DNA from: Gymnogyps californianus
Taxonomy: Eukaryota > Chordata > Aves > Accipitriformes > Cathartidae
Length of the DNA stretch: 64,000 bases
Direction: 5' to 3'
Assembly: GCF_018139145.2 (NCBI RefSeq)
Contig: NC_059483.1
Span: 5,606,001 to 5,670,000, forward strand
Shown here: positions 14,500 through 26,859 of the stretch, one piece after another
Numbering within the stretch: the first letter of the stretch is position 1
Layout: each line of letters begins with the position of its first letter
The notes under the pieces: model-generated
The model's input: the letters and a program-made list of their open reading frames with translations, nothing else
Databases searched by the model: none
What the model was told of the DNA's origin: nothing
Position numbers and translations under genes: made by a program

Positions 14500-15300
14500 C
14501 TCTACTGTACGTGACATAAATGCTATCTCACGTAATTGAGGAAAGTAACCGACAACAGTTAGTGGTGATTACCTTTCAATATATTGTGTACTTTGGGGCA
14601 GAAAAATAAATTATGAATAATGCCCAAGCATACTTGGAACAATTTGCACACTGTGCTGTGAGTGATGCAGACCTGCTGGTAGAAGAGTGTGCTAATAAAT
14701 TTTACTTTGTGGCGGAAACAAGAGATTACAGTTTATTAGGAAAGGAGATGGCAATTTATTAAGATCAATCAAATATGAATGCAGAGCAAAAACGTTGCCA
14801 TTTTTATTTATTTATTTATCTGGAAGCATGGGGGGGTGCAATTATATAAAATTTGTTGTTTACCTGTGATGTTTGATTCATTATTAATATTTTTATGTTT
14901 AGAGGGAACCATAATTTTGCTGAAATGTCTTCCATAACTCCTGCACAATCATATTCATAACTCACCTGAATGTTGACACATCCTGCTGTGTATATATAAA
15001 TTAACTAGTAACACTGGCATTATAAAATGATGCATTAAATGAAGATGTGAATGGTAATTTAAAGCATGCCATGAAGTGAAATTTAAACCATTGTACAACA
15101 CTGAGGGGATTTAAAGAGCCTTCTTCGTGCAGAATTTGCAGGGGCAATAACGAAAATGACAGTTTCACATCAAAAAAAGAAGAGCAACAGGGACACAAGC
15201 GTTACTGAAATGTTAATTGCTTTGCTGTTCTGTTTTGTTAGAGACACCATCAGCCTAAAAATCACTTTTCTGCCTGAAGATATTTTACCATGAGGGCATT
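14500..15300. other. Candidate conserved noncoding stretch (unproven)
   Basis: AT-rich unique sequence without recognisable repeats. It has several ATTA/TAAT homeobox-type cores and few CpG, the usual look of conserved intronic enhancers in developmental regulator genes such as FOXP1. No direct evidence of function or conservation is available from one sequence. Included mainly to say what the stretch holds. Confidence 0.25.
14801..14820. repeat. (TTTA)n microsatellite
   Basis: Four to five TTTA units in an AT-rich part of intron 7. Confidence 0.8.
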
Positions 15301-16585
15301 AGCTGAGATTATTAAAAATGACCCAAAAAAATGTTTACTTTGTCCTTTTTCTCAGCACTTTGTGGGTAATAAGTTTCACTGTTTCCTGTTTAGTCAGTTG
15401 TTTTCCCCATTTGTTTTTGTAGGTCTTTCAAACAGCAACAGGGGAAAATGAAGCATTCTCAAAACAGGAAAATGTGATTTAACCCCACAAAAATGGGCCT
15501 GGGGATCCAGGAGTGGGAATAGTATCCGAGATGGCTTTTTCCCTCAGAACTGCAAACAGCAGCTTGCTTTTAAACCGGCCCATGGCTCTAGCCCGTGTGC
15601 CGAGCAGCGTAATTTGGCACTTGCCTTTGCCAGGTTTGGCGTTGGCTCCAGCGGGCGGGCGGGCTCCTCCGTGCCACAGCAGCACCGGCACCGAAGTTCA
15701 CCCGAATTACTCCCGAATTTATACTCAGGAAGCGGGGTGCAGGATTTGGCCCACCATCTGCTGCCAGAGAGCAAAGTGGGACCTCTTTGGCCCTGCCTGC
15801 CCAGGGGAACATCCCGAGGACAAGAAGAGATGAATTGCTGTCTTAGGTAGAAATTGCCTCGTATTGGGACTAGACATAAAATTTCCTAATTTGGGGCAGG
15901 TTAACTCTGGTTAGAGGAGGTTGCACTCTGTGGATGTCTTGTCTTTTCTTTCTTTCTCCCCTGCCCCACAGGCAGCTGAGGCTTTTCGATAGGCAAGTCC
16001 ACGGCTGCTGCATGGATAGGTACCTGCAGAAACCCGTGTATAAAGCGTACATGTAAAATAATGGCATAACAAAACCATTTATTCCACTGTATTCATCTTC
16101 ATCGTAATTCATAATCTCCTCCTCTCACTTGGACCTTAGAGCCTAGTATCCAGTGATTATTTTCTTTCACCTAGGTGTTGATACCACCAGTTAATATGGA
16201 TCAGATCTTGTGGGCACGCGGTGCCAAGTAGCCACCTAGTCTGCCACGCTCATTCCCAGATATTTTTAATTTATTACTTTATGTGTTCTGTTTTGAACAT
16301 CCCTGTCTGATTGTCTCTGTCTGTGATGACTCTCCGTAATTGAATGGAATTAAAGTGGGAGTTTATGGTTCTTCTTGGTCTTTTAAAATATTTTTCTGGC
16401 TTAGAAATGCATTATATTTCATGGTGACCTTACTTAACAAGTGCTACCATCTCTGTTACTAAGGGAATAGACTGAAGTTTTTAGCCCACAGCAGATGTTG
16501 GCTGAGCTTGCAGGTATGAAGCTTTTATATGAAAGGGTATAAAATGCTTTAAAAATACGGCTTGCAGGTTCTGTGGCCAGCGCTC

Positions 16586-16775
16586 AGTGCTTAGACAGCA
16601 CCTTTCATTTTCAAAGTGTTTTGCAAATACTGGTCTACAGAAGATCCTGAAATGAGTAGTAGTATCCCCGTTTTGTAGATGAGGAGACAGAGACGTTGAG
16701 GCCGTTGACTGCCTTTGAAATGGTGGGCACGCAGGCAACTCCAGAGCCAGGCCAGAAACGTTGCAAACTGAGCTC
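16586..16775 (+). repeat. MIR-like SINE relic, first copy
   Basis: The order is TTAGACAGCACCTTTCATTT, then CAAAGTGTTTTGCAAATACT, then GTAGTATCCCCGTTTTGTAG, then ATGAGGAGACAGAGACG, then a diverged tail ending in GCAACTCCAGAGCCAGG. This is the characteristic succession of a MIR/CORE-SINE: a bipartite core, TATCCCCATTTTACAGATGAGGAAAC-type box, a GACTTGCC-type box, and a GGCAGAGCC-type end. Orientation is sense on the + strand. A second tail-like segment follows the adjacent poly(A) tract. Confidence 0.7.
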
Positions 16776-16810
16776 TCAGAGAAAGAGGCATCCTCAATGT
16801 GATAGCCGTT

Positions 16811-16833
16811 TAAAAAAAAAAAAAAAAAAAAAA
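16811..16833. repeat. Poly(A) tract
   Basis: About 23 consecutive A between two MIR-like tail segments. It could be the tail of an inserted retro-element or an expanded A-rich SINE tail. Confidence 0.8.
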
Positions 16834-16900
16834 TCTAGGTGACTTGCCCAAGGCTGGGGAGCATTGTCAGTGCCAGAGCCAGCACTATGCTTTTGCTTTG
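16834..16900 (+). repeat. MIR-like tail, second segment
   Basis: The segment TAGGTGACTTGCCCAAGG and the following AGTGCCAGAGCCAGCA again match the 3' part of a MIR-like SINE (GTGACTTGCCCAAGGTCA, then GTGGCAGAGCC). It repeats the function of the end of the element at 16586-16775, so it is either a second element or a duplicated tail. Confidence 0.6.
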
Positions 16901-17689
16901 CATGTAGCTCACAGCCTTGTGCTTGCATTGCCACATTACGCTTTTTCTTTGCCCCTGGAAAGAAGAGAAATGCCTTGAACAAAGTCGTAGGCTCCATAGA
17001 GTCCCCTTTTTTTGTAAATATAGTAAGTCAGAGCTTGGTCCAAAGGCATGTGATCAGCCGGCGATGAGGGCAGGAGGAGGGCACTGGTCTTTCGTTGAGC
17101 TGCGTGTACCTGGATATGGCCGTATTGGAAAATAAGAATTGAAGATGTGACTTAATAGGATTGAGGGTCGTGTGTAGGTGAGAAGTTTGCGCTGAGGAAG
17201 ACAAGATAGATCAGAAGATTTCCAGACTGAGGTCTGTGGAGCATCCTATGACTGGTCTGCAGAGACTGCCCAGGCATGCAGCCCCCTCCGTGTTTTGGCT
17301 GCAAAGTTAGTAAGGATGTGTTAAATGCACAGGGCTGTTTCCTACCGATGCCCCTTTGCCATCAGCGCAGTTGGGGATGCTGCCACAGTGATGCTCTTAG
17401 CAAGTGCAGCAGGGAGGAAGAGGTGATCCACAAGAGAAACTGTTGAAAAGTTTAAGTCTGTGTATTCTGTAATATATTCCCCAAAGCAATCTGAGTTCCT
17501 CGAGATTACTTTGAAGTCCAGGACAGGAAGGATTCTCTTAAGCACAGGCAATAATTATTACTAGCTCATTGCATGTGTTACAGGCTTATATTATTATGGA
17601 GCGTCCACTGTGTTGGAGTGTGTGCGTGTTTATTTGCTTGACTTTGCATACATATAATACTTACAAATACCGGCTGTTCCCATGCCCTT

Positions 17690-18160
17690 TATGTGCTGAC
17701 CTGCTCGCTGCGTGTGTGCCCCTTTAAGAGGCAGGCGCTTTCTGATTCATGTAGGCTGTTTCTGGCAGATTTAGGGTCTTGCAAAAGATGCCCTTAGTCC
17801 CTTATTAAATATTCATAAGAGGGTGGGGTCACATTTTTGTGACCTGAAAAAAATCCCATTAATAAATTTGTTATCTGACACGAAAACACTTTAGGGTGGA
17901 AAGCAATCCGTATCACATCCCATTTAACATCAGATCACAAGTTGTCAGTAAATTGGGTCCTTTGTCTTTGCTTCTTGTGAGGTTCTTTAGCGGCATAGCT
18001 AATGGGGCTATTGTCTAACAGCCCTCGACTCCTGCAAATAAAGTACGGTTCTGCCTGGGAACGGTGTCAGGGCGGCTTCTGTCTTTTCAGTTACTTGCAC
18101 GTAAAGTAACTATTTGCATCAATTTTGTCTTCAGAAACTATGTGAATATGTAAAAAAAAT
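17690..18160. other. Candidate conserved noncoding stretch (unproven)
   Basis: Unique sequence with motifs often seen in intronic enhancers: CCCTTTAAGAGGC, TATTAAATATTCATAA, ATTAATAAATTTG and several TGTCA/TGACC half-sites. It lies about 1 kb upstream of the CpG island. Assignment rests on appearance only. Confidence 0.25.
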
Positions 18161-18904
18161 GAAATTGAAATAGCGGGAGAGATTTTACCAAACATTACTG
18201 CACGAGATGAAGCGGATAGTAGCTTTTTGGGCAAGAGAAAACAGGTTACCGGGACCGTGGCAGTCCCTGCGTTAGGGACAGCACACTAGCAGGATTTTGT
18301 TTGTCTATTGAAGTCTGGGAGGCCAAGAAAAGTATTTCTTTGAGCTCGCCGGTGTGAGAGTTTGAGGAAGCTTGTTCTGAGTGACGTGAAACCGCTAACC
18401 CCGCTGTTACAAAGGTGCCGCAGACCCAAACACGACGTTTCGCTTCCACCAAACTCGATGGCTCGGCTGCCTTAAAACCAGGTAGCCGTGGCTCCCGCTG
18501 GTCAGGTGCTGGCGTGGGCTGCACAGCGGAGGAGCCCCTGCCCTGGGATGTGTTTGAGCATCCCACCGCTGTGTTGGTGACTGATCCCCCTCTGCTTTGT
18601 GAAGGGAGGAAGGGGAAGACGTTCCCGTTCGCAGGCCAGGCGCGCTAGCCTGGTTTGGTGCAAACTCCCGTTAGAGGCTTCTTGTGGTTGTTTTTTTTTT
18701 TTTTAGTAGTAGTATTTTCTGATATTGAAATCCTGAGCTTTCAAGGGCAGAACTGTCGGGAAAGGCAAGAGGAGAGTAAAAGGCACTTTTCACGGGAGAA
18801 GAGAAAGTTGCAGTGGGAGGAGGGAGAGATTCTCCTTCAGTGCTGTGTGGCGCTTCCACCGCGTCGCCCCTGAAGCGGCTGCCGGGAGCACTGTGCTGAC
18901 ACTT

Positions 18905-18975
18905 CCCCCCCCCCCCCCGCGCTGCTGGCACCCACTCCCCGCAAAACAGATTTATTTCGGGGGGGGGGGGGGGGG
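18905..18975. repeat. Complementary C14 and G17 homopolymers
   Basis: A run of 14 C (18905-18918) and a run of 17 G (18959-18975) lie about 40 bp apart at the upstream edge of the CpG island. They can pair as a hairpin stem, and the G run can form a quadruplex. Lengths of such runs are prone to sequencing error. Confidence 0.85.
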
Positions 18976-19126
18976 TGCAGCTTTTAAACAGTGTCTCGGC
19001 GGGAGCGCGGCGAGTTGCTGCGCGCCGGGCGCTGTGGGGGACGGGCTGTCGTCTGGAGCGCGGCTGGCAGGTCAGAGGGCGCGGAGGCAGCGCGGTGCCC
19101 TCCGCGGGGCGGCAGGCGGAGGAGCA

Positions 19127-19161
19127 AGAGGAGGAGGAGGAGGAGGAGGAGGAGGAGGAGG
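19127..19161. repeat. (GAG)n trinucleotide repeat in CpG island
   Basis: About 11 GAG/GGA units in the CpG island. Purine-only on the + strand, with triplex and GGA-quadruplex potential. If transcribed, it would be in the 5' leader of an internal first exon. Confidence 0.9.
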
Positions 19162-20929
19162 GCGAGGAGGGCTGGGCCCCGCGGGGCGCCCCGTTCCGGG
19201 GCGGGGTGTGCGCGGCGGCGCAGGGCGGGGCCGCGCGGGTGGCGGCGCGCCGCGGCAGCCCGCGAGCAGCGCGCCCCGGCACTCCGCCCGCACCCGCGGA
19301 GGCTCCGCACCGCTCCGCCAGCCCGCTCCATGGCCCGGCGCGCCGCCCGCCGCCCGCCGCCGCCCAGGTGGGTGCCTTGCGGAGGGGGGGGTGGGGGGTG
19401 TCCGGGGGCAAGGCCCGCTCCCAAACTGGCGGAAAGAGCCCGGAGAGGCGGGAGAAGCCAAAGGATGCTTCAGCCTTCGCGGTCCTGACTCCTCGTGTCG
19501 GGGTCTGAGTTTCCCGGCCGGTCCCGCGGTGTCCGCCGCCGCGGCCGCCTGTGAGAGGAGGGAGGTAGAGCGTGCGCGCTTCGCAACTTGCTAAAGGTTT
19601 TTAAAAGTGATTAGACTCGTTTTGTGTCTTGCCTGTCTTTTGTTCTGACAGTTTGGGTGCGCGTAGCCGGCCGGGCAGTTTTTACTTCAGCGCTGTAGTT
19701 TTGAAGAAGAGCGAGGAAGGAGGGAAAGTGCACAGAGCCGGATAAAATACTTTGTCAGGTTTAAATGTCAGGAACCGGGACTGCTGAATGGATTCGCCAG
19801 TCAATTTACCAGGGGGAAATTGAGTGAGCTTTGTTTTTGACATTGACTAGTGTTACGAACCCCAGTGAAATAAATGTAACGGGATCTAAATGTAGCTGAG
19901 TTAAGTGTCAACCCTGCGAGCCAGTATTTCAGTGCAAATGAGATGATTTTTCGAGGGTGGTGGTGGGGAGGAGGGAACCCTTAGGAAGTGGGTGGTAAGT
20001 TTAGAGCAAAGTGCATATACACTCTTCCTCTTTGGAATTAACTCCTTCAAAGCCAGCTTGTTTTACAAAACACTGAGGGTTTCGACTTGTCCTTGTGCTG
20101 GTGGTAGGGAAAAGCCACTCGATAACGCGACACAGTCGTCTCGGTGCGTGTGCCGGCATTTTATATTTTTAAATAAAAACAAGTTTGGTGGCAGGAAATG
20201 TGAATCATTCGGGGTGACTAAGATCTGTTTATGAAAACGAAATGGTTGGTTTTATTCTAGCAGTGAGTGTTGAATTGCTAGCTACAATAAATCGCTAAAG
20301 TTTATTTCTAATAAAAAGTAACTTACGCAGGCGAGTTTGCTTTTTTATAAATAAACTGAAATGTTAAAGTCTTTTTCATTTGGATCAGAGCTAATTTTCA
20401 TGCCTGGTGTTCCCGGGCCCAATCCTGGAATGACTTGTGCATGTGCAATAGCTGTAATAGGAGAGGAGTCCCTCTCCCTCTCTCTCCCCCCAAAGCAGTA
20501 AGCACTCTGCCTGCTAAATTAGTATTTGCCAGATCGGGCCCCTCGTAAGTATGTTTACTGTGCAGAGCTTTCAGGCATCTTACACATCTTTACGTCAAGT
20601 TAAAAAGCAATTCTGTTTGCTTCTAGCTCTTTTAAAAGTCACAGCTAAAATACATGTTTATGTGTGAATATGTCATTAGAGTGTGCTTCTGTCTGGATAA
20701 GAAATGGCTTTTGTTGATTGTATATTTATTGCAGTAGCAGCCTAGGAAGTCTCTAAAAGCAGGCACTCTCTTCACAGCCAAAGGAAAATCTACTGTCGGA
20801 GGGCTTTCAATGATCTCCTGTGACTACTTCCAAAAAATTTCATTGATAAGGCTGCAGAGATGAAACCCAAACCCTGCCTAAACAGAGTAGCTGCCTTGGC
20901 CTAGACTGTGATAGAGCTGAACTGCAAAC

Positions 20930-21160
20930 TGATTGGTCTGACACTTTATAATCAAAGTTGATTTATTGTTCATTAGTAGTGCATTAGCCCTTTCAGGCAA
21001 GACAGTTATTTGTGTAGTGGCCTGTCAAACAAAAGACCGCTAGCACCTGTCATTTCTAAACCATGAGATAAGCAAGCAGATACTAAGATAATGCAAATAG
21101 AAATACACTGGACTGAGGTAAAGTTCTAGCAATTTCCCCGTAAGAAATACCGTTTTATTT
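20930..21160. other. Candidate conserved noncoding stretch (unproven)
   Basis: Repeat-free AT-rich sequence with ATCAAAG (TCF/LEF-type), TTTATTGTTC (SOX/FOX-type), TTCATTAGTAGTGCATTAG and CACCTG (E-box) in close succession. Suggests an enhancer, without proof. Confidence 0.25.
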
Positions 21161-21484
21161 AACGTGCTCATGTTTAGCATATAGAGGAATCGGACTATAG
21201 CGCGCAGGGGTTCCCCTACACCAGGACCATCAGGAGGAGAAGGCGTTAGCGATGAGCTGGGCGTGCAGGGCCTGTGGTTTCAGAGCACCGCCGAGGTGAG
21301 GAGGCAGCTGGGGCAGATAATGAATTGGGAAAAGCCAATCCCTGATACGGAAGATGTGGATGCTATTTTGTAGCCTTAATTTAATTTTGTTTGATTTTGG
21401 TTTTAGCGTGAGAGCAAGATTGAGGCACTTTCCGTGTTTTGTCCCCGACTCCTTCCTCCTCTTCCCAATGGACAGATGTCATGA

Positions 21485-21800
21485 AACGATGCTCTTACTG
21501 GCAGGGGTTAATTATATGAAAACTTGATGACATCACAGCAGAGCTGTGAGAATGTCAAAATACATCTGCTGCCATATTCAGACATATTGCTCTCCCTCCT
21601 CTCCCCCTATATCAGCTCCCCTCCCCTTCTCAAAAGGGAATGATCTCATGACATAAAACAGAAAACAACACAAGTGTCAAAAGAAAACAAAATTAGTGAA
21701 CTTTTGTCTGCCACCATAGAAACGAGGATTAACTTATGTTATTCCAGAGCATGGAATGGAGACTATCTGCATGAGGATATATAGTGTATTGTCTTCTGTG
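21485..21800. other. Candidate conserved noncoding stretch (unproven)
   Basis: Repeat-free sequence with GGGGTTAATTATATG, TGATGACATCAC (CRE/AP-1-like) and CTGCCATATTCAG, followed by a pyrimidine-rich run and AAAACAAC clusters. Appearance only. Confidence 0.25.
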
Positions 21801-24800
21801 AATTTTCATTTGACAGGGATTTTGGAGGCTGTGATCTTAATTAAATCTCAACTGACTCAAATAATGCATCTAAAGGCATGCAGTGTTGCGTAACCTTGCT
21901 GAGTTGGTAAACCATAAATCATCAGAAAGCTTATGATAGGAAGGGCTGCTTTGAAATTTTTTTTGTTTGCTACAGTTGGTTTTTTTTTTGTGTATTGTTT
22001 AACATACACTTTACTGTGCTGTACCATTGTGCCCTCCCTTTTTTAAGCAGCGTTATTTTTGCTTTAAAAAAAAAAAACCTCTGAGACATGCTCTGACCAG
22101 TCACTCAGCTGAACTAAAGAGAAGTCATAAATATAATGGGATTGACAGGGAAGAAATGAAATCCCAGCACTGGCTTTCTGGGGATCTCACTGCTCATAGG
22201 AAGGTGTGGGTGCCTCACATTCTTCTACAGCTGGATGAGCCATCTGCACATTTTAAAAGTGTAACTCTTAGCCCCACACTGAAATTTATGCTGGGGCGTA
22301 AATAGTTATCAGACACCACTGTGGAGTAGTAACGTATTGCCCCTGGGTTGTAATGGGTCACAGATGGATTACTGCACTAATGGACAGTGGGCTTTGACGT
22401 CTGCGCGAGTTGAGTTGATTTTAGTTATGTGCAAGGAAGAAAAGGGTTGCAACAGTTGTGTGGAGAAGGTTAAAGGGGATTTTTAGGCATTGAAAGTGAT
22501 GTAGCGCAGTCAGAGCGATTTCTTACGCAGCATTTTAACCTGGCAGCGCTTGAGCACTGACGTTGCTCAAGAATCACGTTGTTTTTAAAATACTGAAGCT
22601 AAACAAATTACTGTTTCAGTGTAAAATGCTTTGGTTTCTGTATTTGTGATTGCATGCCCTGGGCAGCTGAAGGAAAGGTAAGGGGAGAAGGATTTTTGTA
22701 TTCAAAAGTTTAAGGAGTTGCAAAGCTCTTGTGCTTTCTTGCTCTGTATTTCTTAGTCATTTTAGAGCTGCTGTAGACAAACCTAAGCTGGAAGGACACA
22801 GCACTTGGATTTACTTTATGAAAATGTTTCCTGGTAGCAAGATAACTTACTGATGTTGTTTTCTCCCCTTTGCTAGGGAAAAGCGGTAGCAGGGGTAGTT
22901 TTATCAACACCTGCAAAACTAGATTGTGGGAAAGTCCTGACACCATAAGCTAAATTTGTTATTGTTTGGTAAAAGGCTTGGCTGGTTTTAAGGAGTTTGT
23001 TTGTTTTATTGAAAGCAGAACTGCATTACTGGAAACTACTTTGCTGTACTTCATTTAAAATGTCCTGTACTGTTTTGTTTTTATAAGGTGCTTACTTGCT
23101 CAGCTTCACTTTCCAGTTATAAGAAAAAGGAAAAAAATACATCATGCACTCATCTGCAGATCTAAAGTGGCCATGTAGAGAGTGGGGAGAGAAGCAGCAC
23201 TGGCAAATATCTCTTCCCCAGCCTTTTTTTTTTTTTTTTGCCCTTTTTTTCTCTTTTTAACCTTTCCTCTGCTAGCAGGAGGATCTGTAGTTTGTACTGA
23301 AGTTGAATGAATGTTAGAAAACCCAGACTGAATATTGAACAAACAAGTGGAATTGCTAATTGTTTTGTGCACTAGTTTTGGACGGATTTGCCTTCATTGA
23401 TTAGGTCAGATGCTCCGTTATTTGGGAGGGACAACACCCCTTCCTCCCCAAACTGACAACGGGTTTTAATTTTTAAGCTTTATCTTGCCCTTAAATCTGA
23501 AACATCATTGTTCAAATAACTGAGAACAAGGTAAACCAACAACATCAAAAAGGTCGGCTTCTGTGATTTCTCAAGGGCTTGTTATTTTGTACTTTCCAAT
23601 TCTATTTGATGTCTTGACAAAACAAGATGACACAAGGGAGAATACATTAAATTTTGATTTTCATCTAACCTGTTACAGTAGTGGCAGCTTAATTTCTTTT
23701 ACTTTTTACCGAAGACGGCTTTTTGTACAATTACTCTAATTGCCACGCCACTTTATGAGAAGGTTTCTTTACGGGTTTCCCATTTGCCTTGATTTTTTGA
23801 GGCATTTTTTTGAACGTGCTTTGACCTTTAACACGGCGAGCTTGCTGGTTGGAGTGTGTCTTCATTAGAAGTAAATCAGTGAATGGCAAGATTGTCAAAG
23901 AAGCAACTGATGTTTTCTCATTAGAATCTAATTTGCACCGTTGTGCTTAGCTGTGATGTTCAGCTGTAGGTGTCTGCCATAGGTGTGAAAAACTGCACAT
24001 TTTAAGCAAATAAAGTTTACAACTGTTACAAAGGCTACAGTTGCAACCAGAGTGGCAAAGCCCAACCGAGTGTTTAAGCAGAGCTCTGTTTTGTGTGGGG
24101 AAATAAACAGCATGATTTAACCAGGTGAGTATTTTTCAAGAGCCCACTAATTTTTTTAGCTGGCCAGGACAATATATGTCTTCTCAAATGCCCCAAGTCT
24201 GAAGAGCAGGCAGCTACGGGTTCGACTCTTGCCGGAGAAAATACTCAGGGAGTGGAGAGAAGAGGGCTCACCCTTCCCTAGAAATCTCTGTCGGGAGTTG
24301 CAGTTCTTCTTAAAAATCTGCCATAGGAAGAGGGGGAAGAAAAAAAAAAAAAAGCCCCTCTGTATAACACTTCCTTTTTGCTTACATGAAATTGTAGGCA
24401 TATTAAATGTTGCCAGTTCAATCACGGTCTTTTATTATTTAATTAAGCTCTCCTTAATGTATGTATGAATTAATACACAAATGTAAGGAGTCTGACATGA
24501 TGATCATTCTCAGTATATTAAGGGTGGGAGAGAGGGTTTCAAGGGGTTTTCAAGGGCTTTAGGGGTATTTTGGATGTTTCTAAGCAGGATTGCTTTTGGT
24601 TTATTTGAGGCTTTTTTGGCAGAATATGTTGATCTAACATTTCCTTTCCTAAACTCTGGGAAAAAATAGGGAATTTTTTTTTATTTTATTTTTTTTAAAA
24701 CTGAATCATTATAACATATCGCCACTGTTCGGAACCATGTGCAGCAGGTTATAATTTTTCCTTTTATGCTGGAGCGGGAAACAAAAACGATAACTTTTTA

Positions 24801-26859
24801 AAATGTGAAAAACGATGATGACAATCTCGAGGTTGAAATCTCACTCAGCTTATTAAATGAGTATTTGGTTGTGTGTGTTCCGGTTTAGTCTCTATTTGAC
24901 AAATGTTAGATGTAGAAAGGATTTAATTTATGTAAACTTTATATTTTTATGCAAATTAAATGGGTATTTATTATAGCAGAAACAATTATCCTGGCACTTA
25001 GTGAGAAACCTGGTATGCATGAGAAGTGGTAGATAAGATCAGATGTTTCATTCTGTAAACAAATATGAAAATATTCCCGTTTTTCCTTAGCTAGAAGAGA
25101 ATACTGAAGACAGCAGACATCCTGACATGCCGGGGAATGTCAGAATAGCCCATCGTACTGCCTTTTGTGGGTCAAAGGGAGATCTTCCCTCCTGATAAAA
25201 TATAATAAACAAAATTATGATAATAAAATGCTAATTTAATTTTAAAGAGGGTTCCCCCCCCCCTTTTAATAGGGAGTTGTATTGTTACAGAGAGAACAGT
25301 TATGCTAATGACAGACTACTTAGCTGATTTTACATTAATATAATAAACATTACCTGTCTTAATGTGTTGTGCTGTATTATGGCAAAGTAACTAAGTCGAA
25401 AAGAGATTCCTTTTTGCATAATGAAACAGCATTGCAGTTTCTGCGTGAATAATTCTAACAGCGGCATTTTTTTGTTGTTATTTTGGAGGATGAAATATTA
25501 TGTCGGAAATGTTTTAGTCTCGGGATGGAAGTTCTGCCTTCAGCACTTCTTATTTTGCTGGGCTCTGCTCTGGCTTGTGGCATCGTGCTTCTCTGTTTGT
25601 CAGTGTATCAGTGGTTTATCTTCTCCTGTGGTATGAGAAAAGCTGTTTTGCATTGTTTCAGCTGAGATTTTTTTACGTTTCAAATGTATTTCACGTAATA
25701 GCTTTCTAATAAGACAGCTCAAGTTAATTGTTTGTTTTTGCCTAGCTGTATCTATTTTTATTTGTAGCCTAGTATTTTTAACTGTTCCTCAGTGACTTGC
25801 TCTTTCTGTATTTGGCTATGTTTTGCTCCGTTTAACTTTTATCACAAAATCTTTAACCGAAGAATTGCTGTTTGGAAATCCGAGGTGCCTGGTATGAGGT
25901 CTTACTGAAATCAAGTTTGAACATACATCGCAGGAGAAAAGGATTTTCTGGCAGAGTTATCCTTTATGAATTAAGGAAATCCTCCCCATCTTCCATGCAT
26001 GCCTGCTAACAGTTAACAGGACCACAACCGTATCCAACATCGAGGGCACGTTGTGTGAAAATGGCAGTCTTTTTTTTTCACTTCATACAAGATTAAACTA
26101 CTTGAAATTATTTAGCTAGTATTTAATTATATTAATATCACTGAAAATGGGGGAATGGAGGTGATTAAATAGGACTAAATCATTTTCATCCCCGTGACCC
26201 TTGTCTGGGTTGTATGGAGGAGTGACAAATGCATCCCTGCTGTAACTCCGTTGTGAAGTTAAAGGTGAACTTGGCCCAAGTTTGTGGAAGTTTTCCTTGG
26301 TCGGTCTCGCCAAAATACGGCGTGTTTGCAGAGCTTGAAGCTGGGGGTAGCGGAGGGGACTGCGGGGGACAAGAGGGCTTTGGGGGATGCCGAGGAACAG
26401 CAGGCAAAACCCTGGGAGAAATAGTGTCTGAAAACAATTGTGAGTATTAAAGACATTTTTTGCTGTTGATGGTATTAGCATGTCAGCAGGTCTATACTAG
26501 TACAGCTCCGAAAGCCAAATTGCAGCTGTATTTTTACCTTTGCTGCCAGGTTTATATGCAGCTGGGTATCTACCACACCCTATTGTTATCAGTCAACAAT
26601 ACCAAAAGTAGTTCATTAATCATATCAATAACAACAATCGTGTTTCATGTGGAAAACAGAAATAAACAACTTAAAAAAAGATGCTCTGCATGCTAACTTA
26701 GCATTCTTTAAATATATCTGCCAGTAGTTTAATTTGAACTTCAACTCCCTGAAGGCAGTAAGACAGAATTATTTTAGTTCTTCATAAACTGCCTTCTGTG
26801 ATTCATTGTTAACTCATAAAACACGCTCATTTTCATGTACTTAAACAGTTAAGCCATTT

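Larger units (their letters stand above)
18845..19600 (+). promoter_or_regulatory. FOXP1: Intragenic CpG island, candidate internal FOXP1 promoter
   Basis: This is the only strongly CpG-dense segment of the window. It has many CGCG/GCGC words and GC-box (Sp1-type) matches, including GGGCGGGGC at 19223-19231 and another near 19196-19207. It sits about 11 kb upstream of exon 8. A consensus splice donor CAG/GTGGGT at 19367/19368 would let a transcript started here splice to the exon 8 acceptor. From memory, human FOXP1 has truncated isoforms that start from internal alternative first exons and lack the first 100 residues. The methionine so predicted is the ATG at 30160 in exon 8. The long open frames across this island on both strands are GC-driven and not judged to be coding. 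Promoter activity and the exact start site are inference. Confidence 0.55.

Noticed and set aside
18671..19594. Long open frames (up to about 250 codons) on both strands across the CpG island
   Set aside because: They overlap in several frames on both strands, consist of Gly/Arg/Pro/Ala low-complexity sequence and follow from GC-rich, stop-poor DNA. No homology is visible.
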